Positions 8,609 through 16,413 of a DNA stretch of 64,000 nt are shown one piece after another. The notes under the pieces are model-generated. The model had not been told where the DNA came from. It did not search any database and saw only the letters and a program-made list of their open reading frames with translations. Source of the stretch: Brevibacillus fluminis (GTDB lineage Bacteria > Bacillota > Bacilli > Brevibacillales > Brevibacillaceae); NCBI RefSeq assembly GCF_003710825.1, contig NZ_RHHQ01000023.1, positions 124,001-188,000 of the forward strand, written 5' to 3'. The position numbers and the translations under genes were made by a program. How positions within the stretch are numbered: the first letter of the stretch is position 1; the number at the start of each line of letters is the position of its first letter.

Positions 8609-10775
8609 GCTCGTTCCCACCTCCATGACTGTCTTTTGGGAATTTGCACCATACAATGGTACCTTCTGCTTCCCGACTTTCGATTGACATGCATCCTTCG
8701 TGCTCAATGACAATGTCTCGAGCGATGGTCAAACCAAGACCGGAGCCATTCTCTTTCGTTGTAAAGAACGGATTGAACAACCATTCAAGCTGGTTCGCCG
8801 AAATACCTTCCCCAGTATCACGGATTACTACGACGATCCATTCTCCATTCTCTTGCAGTTCTCGTTGCCATTGTATCGTTAAAGTACCTCCATTTGGCAT
8901 CGCGTCGATGCTGTTAAGTACAATGTTCAGAAAAACCTGCATAAGCTTGTCTTTCTTCCCCATTATTATCGGATATTCAATCTGCTCCTCCTTGCAGACA
9001 CGAATATTACATTCCTTCAATTTTATTCGTAGTAGATGAAGAACTTTATCCAACAATTCATCAAGGCTAACCGTTTCCCACTCATCATTACTGCTTTTCG
9101 CAAATTGAAGGAAATCATTCGCGATTCCGTTCATTCGACCCACGACCTGAAAAATGTCGTCAGTTAGCTCACGTATCATCTGATCAACAAACTGTTTTTC
9201 TTGTACTTCTTCCTTTAGCAGTTCGGATGCACCTGAAAGAATCGCTAAAGGGTTTTTTATCTCATGTGCAATGCCTGCGGTGATTTGTCCGATTGATGCG
9301 AGTTTTTCCCTTTGTTTCGCGTAAGCTTCTAGCAATTTTTGTTGGGAAACATCATTTATAACGACAAGAATACCTGCAATGTCCCCCTGCTCATTAATAA
9401 ACCGGGTCATGATCACCTTGATAATATGCTTATTCCCCTGCACGTCAACAAGAGTGCTCTCCGTTTCGTGCGACGAGTCCGTAGAATTGAAATCAATCAC
9501 AATGCGTTCGTCCTGCGTTTGATTTATTGTTAAATCGGCCCAATTTATACCGATCCCCTGTTGGGCAGGTATACCCGTCAAATTTTCAAATTGACGATTG
9601 AAATAAGTAACGACGCCATTATTATCTAACGTAACAATCGCAAAAGGGATCCCTTCGATGATATTTCGTAAATACTGCTCCTTTTCTATCAGCATCCGCT
9701 GCTTCTCTAAATTGCTTACCCCCACCCGAATAAAGGTCCTCATCAGCAATCCCAACTCATCCGACGAGTGGTACCGCTTGAGACGAGAAATTTCTCGTAA
9801 AGACGCCTCTACCGTATAATTCTGAGCAAGATGAGTAAGTCGGACGACAGGGGAAAGTAGGTAACGCATTCCCAAGCCAATGAGACAAAGTGAAAATAGT
9901 AGAATTCCGATGAAACTGAGCGTCAGTAACATCGACTGGCGTAATACAGGTTCAAAGGCAATTCGCTCCGGGACACCAATCACTACCCCCCAGCCATCCT
10001 TCAACAGCTTGTAGGATAAAATACTCGCCTCCCCTTGGTATGCTTCTCTTGCGGTTCCATAAGATTCAATCAAAAGGTTCCTCACATGATGAAAACCGGC
10101 ATAATCCCGATCCCACTCATTGGAGTCAGTAGATGCGATTACCTTTCCATGGCGATCAACAATATAACCGAACCCACCGCTTGACATGCTGTGTATTTTT
10201 AATACTTCTGACAAGTACTCGCGGCTTAATTCGGCAACAAGCACCCCGGCGAAACGGTTACTTTCAAGTAGAACAGGTACGGCAACCGTGATGACCGACT
10301 CGCTGCGAACATTTTTGTGTATATCGGATACTGTGTAGTTTTGTGTCCATCGCGCTTCCTCAAACATCGGATAGGGAAATATCTGTTCGTTGGGGCTTTC
10401 CATAAAAGGTAATTCAAAGCCGATCCGGCTCTTTTCATCCAGGTAATAGATTGCGTGGACAAATGAACTCCTTGCTATAATTTCACGACTGTTCGTATAC
10501 ATGGAGTTGAGATCCAGTTCACCTTGTGCATGATTGCTTACAAGCTGCAGCTGAAGCACAACATCGCTCAATTCCGTGTTGAACCGCTTCGCCACGGCAT
10601 CTGCACCAAAGGCATTGTTCGTGATAATATTTGTTTCGAGTATTTGATGGGAGTTACTCATGATGACTTGATAGAGAAGAATAACAGGAATAACCAGAAT
10701 AATGCAATAAATCAGAATATACTTTATTGTAATACTCGAGACGACTGACTTCAGCAATGGCTTTTGCAAACTCAT
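8577..10775 (-). CDS. membrane sensor histidine kinase (Cache-like, HAMP, PAS, HisKA, HATPase)
   Basis: A 732-residue kinase. An N-terminal membrane segment (YILIYCIILVIPVILLYQVI) is followed by an extracellular dCache-like sensor of about 250 residues (YIVDRHGKVIASTD) and a second membrane segment (MLLTLSFIGILLFSLCLIGL). Then come a HAMP region, a PAS domain (VTYFNRQFENLTGI), the phosphoacceptor His near residue 503 in GIAHEIKNPLAIL, and an ATPase domain ending GSGLGLTIARDIV. It pairs with the NtrC-type regulator encoded next. The start at 10775 is chosen for the GGGTGGG site just upstream; 10799 is also in frame. Extracellular sensing of a small solute is likely. Confidence 0.9.
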   Translation of the reverse strand: MSLQKPLLKSVVSSITIKYILIYCIILVIPVILLYQVIMSNSHQILETNIITNNAFGADAVAKRFNTELSDVVLQLQLVSNHAQGELDLNSMYTNSREIIARSSFVHAIYYLDEKSRIGFELPFMESPNEQIFPYPMFEEARWTQNYTVSDIHKNVRSESVITVAVPVLLESNRFAGVLVAELSREYLSEVLKIHSMSSGGFGYIVDRHGKVIASTDSNEWDRDYAGFHHVRNLLIESYGTAREAYQGEASILSYKLLKDGWGVVIGVPERIAFEPVLRQSMLLTLSFIGILLFSLCLIGLGMRYLLSPVVRLTHLAQNYTVEASLREISRLKRYHSSDELGLLMRTFIRVGVSNLEKQRMLIEKEQYLRNIIEGIPFAIVTLDNNGVVTYFNRQFENLTGIPAQQGIGINWADLTINQTQDERIVIDFNSTDSSHETESTLVDVQGNKHIIKVIMTRFINEQGDIAGILVVINDVSQQKLLEAYAKQREKLASIGQITAGIAHEIKNPLAILSGASELLKEEVQEKQFVDQMIRELTDDIFQVVGRMNGIANDFLQFAKSSNDEWETVSLDELLDKVLHLLRIKLKECNIRVCKEEQIEYPIIMGKKDKLMQVFLNIVLNSIDAMPNGGTLTIQWQRELQENGEWIVVVIRDTGEGISANQLEWLFNPFFTTKENGSGLGLTIARDIVIEHEGCMSIESREAEGTIVWCKFPKDSHGGGNEHVNTTYGLDY

Positions 10776-11172
10776 GCGATCCCACCCTGAATGCGACATG
10801 ACCTGTGAATTTGTTTGGTGAACATACAGATAAGAACCTTCATATATGTCCTATCATCATAAAGCTTTTTCATCGTGAAATCATCTAAAACTCTCCGATG
10901 CCGTACCTTTTGCTGGTAACTCCTACGAGTAAAAACTTCTTACAATCCTTCCATACCCTTTTTCGATTATGTGGGGTACAGCTAAAACGGACCGAATCAT
11001 TGAACGGACTCACGGACTACAAAACTCGACACCCTCATTCAAAGCGAAGTATCCCTCATGTGCAAAGAAAATATTGTTTTAGACAGATCTAAATAATGTT
11101 TTGAGAAAAAAATGAATAAACCTATAATCCATCTAAGGAGTATAGGTCTCAATAGGCTTAACCAGCCACGGT
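10776..11172. other. intergenic stretch between kinase and NirD-like gene
   Basis: About 400 bases with no convincing gene; a short plus-strand ORF at 10898-11092 has no ribosome site or recognisable protein. The only structure I see is the terminator at 11118-11148. The kinase promoter must lie in the left part, but no clear -35/-10 pair stands out. Confidence 0.5.
11118..11148 (-). terminator. terminator of the NirD-like gene
   Basis: On the minus strand ACCTATA.TCC pairs with GGA.TATAGGT around a six-base loop, and a T-rich stretch (TTTATTCATTTTTTT) follows. Confidence 0.6.
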
Positions 11173-11793
11173 TCAAAGGCAATTTGCACTTATCTTCTCA
11201 AGTGTGATTCTATCCACAAACCTATTGAACTTTTCTTTACCTTTTGCATTCTCTTTATAAAAGCTGATAATTTTTGTAATTACTTGGGGCAGTTCTTCTT
11301 CCGATACCCCCGAAACAAGCAGCTTTGCAGGGACAGCCTTTAAACCTTTTGCTTCTCCCCCAATATAAACGTCGAAGGTATTCCGCATCTTGACAATTCC
11401 AATATCTTTTAATAATGGTTCACTTGTACCAAGAGCACATCCAGCGTACCCCACTTTGATTGGTGTAGGAGTTTCAATTCCCGCAATGGCCTTGTTTACT
11501 ATTCTAGCTGTTTCTAGACCGGCCTCTTCTGCTCCCTTGCAAAAGTTGCAGGCGATCAAACTCTTGGTTACAAAACCGGCCGGGTAAACTTCAAGACCTG
11601 ATTGTTGAAGCGATGCAACTATTTCCTCTCGTCTTTCCAAAGGGATCTCAACATAAAGTTGTTTGAATGACGTCATTTCAATCTTAGCATCGGTACCCAC
11701 TACTTTTCCAATAGTGGCAAACTGCTCTGGAGTAAAAAGACTTCCTCCGCCCTGAATGACTGGTGTCACGGCTATTTTTATTGTTTCTCCCAT
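11173..11793 (-). CDS. stand-alone nitrite/sulfite reductase 4Fe-4S half-domain protein (NirD-like)
   Basis: A 206-residue protein with the ferredoxin-like half-domain and 4Fe-4S part of nitrite/sulfite reductases. Cys82 and Cys85 (CNFCKG) and Cys119 ([11 protein letters not shown]) are candidate cluster ligands; the full enzyme has a duplicated core, so this is a minimal version. AGGAG lies seven bases before the ATG at 11793, which makes this the likely start. The same frame continues upstream without a stop into the tail of a copper ATPase (see the pseudogene at 11794-12080), so an automatic caller would produce a false fusion of 284 residues. The substrate is unknown. Confidence 0.75.
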   Translation of the reverse strand: MGETIKIAVTPVIQGGGSLFTPEQFATIGKVVGTDAKIEMTSFKQLYVEIPLERREEIVASLQQSGLEVYPAGFVTKSLIACNFCKGAEEAGLETARIVNKAIAGIETPTPIKVGYAGCALGTSEPLLKDIGIVKMRNTFDVYIGGEAKGLKAVPAKLLVSGVSEEELPQVITKIISFYKENAKGKEKFNRFVDRITLEKISANCL

Positions 11794-12080
11794 AAGCATA
11801 CTCCTCTCTACAAACACATCATTTTTTGGATGTTCGCTAGGTTTAGCGCACTTTAACTTTCGCAATCGAAGAGCGTTTAGAACAACAGATACCAAACTTA
11901 ATGCCATTGCTGCTCCTGCTACCCATGGTGCCAACAAGCCAGTGGCCGCGATTGGAATGCCGAGTGTCTTATAGCCGAGCGCCAAGAACAGATTCTGCTT
12001 GATGTTGCTCATGGTTTTCCGACGCATGACAATCGCATCCGGAATGCTCGAAGAATCACATCGAAGACCAAATTCGCGGT
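11794..12080 (-). pseudogene. relic of the 3' end of a copper-transporting P-type ATPase (copA)
   Basis: The frame upstream of the NirD-like gene reads [43 protein letters not shown] and [12 protein letters not shown]. This is the last segment of CopA-type P1B ATPases, including the final two membrane helices. Further upstream the matching residues jump to another frame (TANLV, cf. EAANLV in CopA) and then end, so at least one frameshift and a large deletion have removed the catalytic domains. No transporter function remains. Between this relic and 12469 I see nothing else recognisable. Confidence 0.75.
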
Positions 12081-12393
12081 GTGCAAATACAGATGGAACA
12101 GTATAAATATTGCGACCAGGTATTTAGCCGTTTTTCTTACGATGACAGCTGACTGTTTCAATTTTGTATTGATTGTCTGGGATTCATTACCATCAACCCC
12201 TTCGAATCCAATATACCCCCCGACCCTATATAGCGTCAATGGTTTTTTACTATACCCTTGTACCCTATTTTCATCATTTTGTTGAGTGTCGTCATAAGTT
12301 CTGTCAACTGTTCCGTAGGTTCAGCGCGTTTTCTTTTACTGTATGTTTTCCACATTAACTTTACTTTGAATGGTCATCCTACCAAATGGAGGG

Positions 12394-13168
12394 ATGAGCA
12401 TGGATCGGATCAAAAGCTCCACATGTACTTTCCATTGAAGAGAGAAAAAACGTACTGGAAATCAGTAATATGTTTGTAGATATTGGTGCTTCCAGCGAAG
12501 AAGAAGCCAAGAGTTTCGGCATAGAGGTGGGTGATCCGATTGTACCGATATGTCCATTTGAGGTAATGCCCAATCCCAAAATGCTCATGGCAAAAGCTTG
12601 GGACAATCGGGCTGGATGCTATATTGCTCTAAAGGTATTGGAACAGATTCAACGTGAGTCACATCCCAATACTGTCTTTTGCGGAGCTATTGTTCAAGAA
12701 GAAGTGGGCTTACGGGGGGCAGTTACTTTAGCTCACAAAATTTCGCCAGATATTGCATTTGCCCTCGACGTTGGGGTCGCAGGAGATACTCCAGGAATGA
12801 ACCATAAGGAGGGTCATACTAAACTAGGGGCAGGTCCCCTTCTTAGTTTTTATGATAGCAGCATGATTCCTCATTTGAACCTGCGTGATTTTGTTATCGA
12901 TACAGCAAAGGAACACGGCATTCCGTATCAGGCGGATGTCATGCCTGGTGGTGGAACAGACGCAGGTAAAATCCATATGGCTCATAACGGAGTACCGTCA
13001 ATGGTAATAGGTGTTGCAGCTCGCTATATTCATAGTCACGTCTCCATGGTTAACCGTGACGATCTAGATCATACAGTGAAGTTACTCGTAGAACTGATAA
13101 AGAGGCTGGATGAGGATAACGTCAATCAAATAAAAGGAATGGATCGGCGAAAACCAATTACAAGATGA
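12394..13168 (+). pseudogene. N-terminally truncated M42 family metallo-aminopeptidase
   Basis: The frame carries the C-terminal two thirds of an M42 (FrvX/YsdC-like) aminopeptidase: IGSKAPHVLSIEERKN, WDNRAGCY, QEEVGLRG, DVGVAGDTPG, and the final zinc ligand region YIHSHVSM. Residues matching M42 proteins begin just after an in-frame TGA near 12391, so the first 110 or so residues, including the zinc-binding AHMDE segment, are missing. The first available ATG (12470) would give 232 residues without the N-terminal metal ligand, so activity is very unlikely. A full-length paralogue lies at 19439-20512. It sits on the opposite strand to its neighbours next to the copA relic, marking a rearranged spot. 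Confidence 0.75.
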
Positions 13169-13195
13169 GGTATTTAGGTACCAACTGCAAAATAT

Positions 13196-13226
13196 AAGGC
13201 CATCCTTGGTTGGATGGCCTTTCTTG
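13196..13226 (+). terminator. intrinsic terminator after the M42 remnant
   Basis: AAGGCCATCC pairs perfectly with GGATGGCCTT around TTGGTT, followed by TCTTG. This is a GC-rich stem of ten pairs. Confidence 0.75.
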
Positions 13227-13429
13227 TGCGATGTTCCGGCATTCCGGAAATTGATTTCCTTATAAATGTTGGATGCCTTTCAGTAATGCCCCTCCGTTGT
13301 GCTGTTCCTGAACCGGAAAAAACGACTATTCGGAATCCCCTATGAGCATTGACTGCATTTCAACCTGGAGAATACGTTCATAGAACGCTTTGTCCCATTC
13401 TTTGGGAGGTGCCTCTCTTTGTGAAACAA

Positions 13430-14302
13430 TTATACAAGCTGTTGCAATACGCTTTGTAATGTGTTTGTTTCTTCAGCAGTTAGTGGAACCATTGGAAGGC
13501 GGACGCCGCCGACATTGATTCCTTTCAGATTTAGGGCTGCTTTCACAGGTGATGGGCTTGGGGCAGCAAATAGTGCTTTCATGAGTGGAAGCAGTTTGCG
13601 ATGGGCTTCAGCTGCCTCTTGGGTATTTCCTTTTTTAAAGAGGTTGATCATTTCCTGCATCTCATTTCCAATGATATGGGAGGCAACGGAAACAATTCCT
13701 GCACCGCCGATGCTTAAAACAGGCAATGTTAAACCATCATCACCGCTGTATAAAGTGAAATCACTAGGTGTTTGGCTGATCACTTCTGTCATGGCATCTA
13801 AATTGCCGCTTGCTTCTTTTATCGCTACAATATTTGGAATCTGGGATAGGCGAACAATTGTCTCAACGGACATAGTAACCACGCTGCGCCCAGGGATATT
13901 ATAAAGCATAACTGGTAAAGATGTTGACTCAGCAATTGCTTTAAAGTGCTGATACATACCTTCTTGGGATGGCTTGTTATAGTATGGGGCGACAAGCATA
14001 ATTCCATCAACACCAGTTGCTTCAGCCTGTCTTGTTAAACTGATTGAAGCCCTGGTATTATTCGAACCTGTCCCGGCAATAACGGGTACTCTGCCGTCTA
14101 CAACGTCTACTACAAATTTAATTAACTCTACCTTTTCCTCTGTTGATAAGGTAGGAGATTCACCTGTTGTACCTACGACTACCAATCCATCAGTGCCATT
14201 CTCAATTAAATAATTTACTAACGTTCTCGTCGCGTTAAAATCAACATCACCATTATGATCAAACGGTGTAACCATAGCGGTTAAAACTTGGCCAAAATAC
14301 AT
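13430..14302 (-). CDS. dapA: 4-hydroxy-tetrahydrodipicolinate synthase
   Basis: A 290-residue TIM-barrel enzyme that condenses pyruvate with aspartate semialdehyde in the first committed step of lysine and meso-diaminopimelate synthesis. Visible are GTTGESPTL (residues 44-52), Tyr134 in MLYNIPGR, Arg139, and the Schiff-base Lys162 in VAIKEASGN. The length is typical. The start at 14302 is preferred (AAGGGTG six bases upstream); GTG at 14311 is in frame. It is a single-gene unit controlled by the lysine riboswitch at 14368-14608. In a spore former it also serves dipicolinate synthesis. Confidence 0.95.
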   Translation of the reverse strand: MYFGQVLTAMVTPFDHNGDVDFNATRTLVNYLIENGTDGLVVVGTTGESPTLSTEEKVELIKFVVDVVDGRVPVIAGTGSNNTRASISLTRQAEATGVDGIMLVAPYYNKPSQEGMYQHFKAIAESTSLPVMLYNIPGRSVVTMSVETIVRLSQIPNIVAIKEASGNLDAMTEVISQTPSDFTLYSGDDGLTLPVLSIGGAGIVSVASHIIGNEMQEMINLFKKGNTQEAAEAHRKLLPLMKALFAAPSPSPVKAALNLKGINVGGVRLPMVPLTAEETNTLQSVLQQLV

Positions 14303-14367
14303 TTTCCTCACCCTTACAATTATATTTTATAAATTAGAGGTGGCTAAGGGCTTTCCAAGTCAACGCA

Positions 14368-14608
14368 AAAAAGCAGCAACGAAGGCTCGCTGCTGCAATA
14401 GAAACATTAACAAAATCAAGTTCCCGTGCGTGAGATAGCCCTCCATATAGTCCCCTATATGACAGTTCTGTATTTATTCAATAGCAGAACCAGCTCTAAG
14501 ACAAATGAGAATCTTAAAAGCTTCGGCAAATTCCCCTTTCCACAATCATCCCAGGACCTCATTATCCTCCAACTGTGTACTAATGGCCTTTGCGCCTCTA
14601 TCCTCACT
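14368..14608 (-). ncRNA. lysine riboswitch (L-box) with terminator, leader of dapA
   Basis: Reading the minus strand, the leader has the L-box landmarks in order: GTGAGGATAGAGGCGC opening, AGTA, GAGGATAATGAGGTCC, GGGGAATTTGCCGAAGC, GCTGG, a CTGTCA segment, then GGAGGGCTATCTCAC, which closes the P1 stem with the opening. This matches the order known from the lysC leader of Bacillus. Downstream, GCAGCAGCGA and TCGTTGCTGC form a terminator stem with six Ts (about 14368-14395), 65 bases before dapA. Lysine binding should favour the terminator and shut off dapA. Confidence 0.93.
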
Positions 14609-14647
14609 TCAAAAGGTTTGAAGTAAGAAAATATTTAATTAATGTTA

Positions 14648-14676
14648 AATATATCAGATTTGTCCTACTAATTCAA
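14648..14676 (-). promoter_or_regulatory. sigma-A promoter of dapA, overlapped by an inverted repeat
   Basis: TTGAAT (14671-14676), 17 bases, TATATT (14648-14653) lies about 40 bases before the riboswitch aptamer. The arms ATTTGTCC and GGACAAAT flank the -35 hexamer, which could be an operator. No T-run follows it, so a terminator role for the upstream gene is less likely. Confidence 0.65.
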
Positions 14677-14808
14677 GGGGACAAATTTGAAAGAAGGATT
14701 CCCGCTGCTGACATACATAATCCTGAACAGCGTCACCGGCGACATCTGTCATGAAGACCGCTCCTGCTAGGCGATCTTAAAACCCTGATCGAATCCACCC
14801 TTTTTAGG

Positions 14809-15864
14809 TTAAACGCAAATCGATTTCCATGATTCCGAACAAATTTTTTCGATTTGCTCTACAAATCGATCAATATCTTCTCGTGTGGTATCAAACGAAG
14901 TCATCCAACGAACTTCAGACTTCTCCTCCGACCACACATAAAAGAAACTCACCTGTTGTAGCAGGGGGATATACTCCCGAGGAATAATGGCAAAAACAGC
15001 GTTAGCATCTACCTTCTGAGTAATTGTGATTTGAGGGATTCGTTCGATTTTGCTGGCTAAGAGCTTGGCCATTTCATTTGCATTATTTGCGTTTCGAAAC
15101 CATAAATCATTCGATAATAATGCTTCAAATTGGGCGGCGATATAGCGCATTTTCGATCCCAATTGCATGGTTTGCTTTCGTATATATTTAAAGTCTTCCG
15201 CCAGTCCCCTATTGAAAAAGACGATCGCTTCGCCCATCATCAATCCATTCTTGGTACCACCGAATGAGAGCACATCTACTCCTGCATCTGCAGTAAATTC
15301 CTTAAAAGATAACCCTAGACTAGCCGCCGCATTGGATATTCTAGACCCGTCCATATGCAGAAGCATTCCGTGTTGATGCGCCAGATCCGCGATCGCTGTA
15401 ATTTCTGCAGTTGAATAAACCGTCCCCAGTTCCGTAGATTGGGTAATGGAAATGACCTTTGGTTGACTGTGGTGTTGGTCACCAAATCCGTATAACTGCT
15501 TCTTGATGATCTCAGGGGTCAACTTTCCGTCTAAAGTAGGCAACGTAAGCGTTTTGCATCCGGTCAACAACTCTGGAGCCCCACACTCATCTACATGAAG
15601 ATGCGCTGTTTCCGCACAAATGATAGATTGGTATGATTTTGTAATCGCTTTAAAGCTTAAAACATTAGCAGCTGTTCCATTGAAAACGAAGAATACGTCA
15701 ATGTCATCTCCAAAGTGTTTTTTAAAGGTCGCTACCGCTTTTTCTGAATAGGAATCATTTCCGTAAGAGCTTGCATGTCCGACATTTGCGTCGATGATTG
15801 CTTGTACGATTTCGGGATGTATTCCTGCGTAGTTGTCACTTGCAAAACTCTTGAAATTACTCAT
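14809..15864 (-). CDS. low-specificity threonine aldolase (PLP, beta-eliminating lyase family)
   Basis: A 351-residue fold-type I PLP enzyme that splits L-threonine or allo-threonine into glycine and acetaldehyde. The cofactor Lys205 sits in SFGGTKNGLMMGEA, and the Asp of LLHMDGSRI holds the PLP ring; length and motifs are typical. A good AAGGAGG site precedes ATG 15864. It is transcribed alone towards the dapA leader, with no terminator seen in between. It adds to the amino-acid-catabolic character of the region, but no link to the D-amino-acid genes is shown. Confidence 0.9.
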   Translation of the reverse strand: MSNFKSFASDNYAGIHPEIVQAIIDANVGHASSYGNDSYSEKAVATFKKHFGDDIDVFFVFNGTAANVLSFKAITKSYQSIICAETAHLHVDECGAPELLTGCKTLTLPTLDGKLTPEIIKKQLYGFGDQHHSQPKVISITQSTELGTVYSTAEITAIADLAHQHGMLLHMDGSRISNAAASLGLSFKEFTADAGVDVLSFGGTKNGLMMGEAIVFFNRGLAEDFKYIRKQTMQLGSKMRYIAAQFEALLSNDLWFRNANNANEMAKLLASKIERIPQITITQKVDANAVFAIIPREYIPLLQQVSFFYVWSEEKSEVRWMTSFDTTREDIDRFVEQIEKICSESWKSICV

Positions 15865-15885
15865 CTTTTATTCCTCCTTAAGTTG

Positions 15886-15951
15886 TTAACGATTGTTTGA
15901 ACTTGCACTAAACCTCTCAATTAGCTCCTTTACATCGTCTTCTCTACTCAA
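15886..15951 (-). CDS. possible 21-residue leader peptide upstream of threonine aldolase
   Basis: TTG start with GAGGTG seven bases upstream; predicted peptide MSREDDVKELIERFSASSNNR, acidic and helix-forming. It ends 22 bases before the aldolase ATG. It may be a real small upstream ORF, the surviving N-terminus of a lost gene, or chance. The rest of the 15952-16413 gap holds only the terminator at 16275 and no recognisable gene. Confidence 0.25.
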   Translation of the reverse strand: MSREDDVKELIERFSASSNNR

Positions 15952-16274
15952 CTAAACTCACCTCTTTATAATGATTGCATTCAAATTATCTCACAATTTA
16001 CATTGGATAGGTTAACCTTTTTTACCTTCTCTTGTTACACTAAACTGCCCTGTTACTTACCATTCCGGGCGGCGCTTTCGCCGACATTGTCGGTCCTCTT
16101 CGCCTTACCATGTAGTTAAATCTCTGTTTACAGTGCTCCTATTTTTGGATACCTTTGAGTAGATCTTTTCGTTTTATCGCCTAGAAAAAGCGGTCCAATA
16201 TTCACTCATCAACGTCGGATAAACCCTGTTTCTCAGCTCGAATCAATATATTGTTGAACACCGTTTTTTAATAT

Positions 16275-16317
16275 AAAAAACCTACGATCCATATTTAAGA
16301 TTAGATCGTAGGTTTTT
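16275..16317 (-). terminator. strong bidirectional terminator
   Basis: AAAAACCTACGATC pairs perfectly with GATCGTAGGTTTTT around a 14-base loop. It would end the amidohydrolase transcript from the right. Confidence 0.8.
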
Positions 16318-16413
16318 GTGAAATCAAATGATAGTTTCTACAACATTCTACAAGTTATATTAGCTTACCCAGCCCTCGGTTAATGGGCAAGGGGGATGCC
16401 CCCCTTTTATCTA

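Noticed and set aside
11173-12027. A 284-residue membrane-anchored NirD fusion protein
   Set aside because: The first 78 residues are the tail of a decayed copper ATPase, and a good ribosome site with ATG lies at 11793, so I annotate two items.
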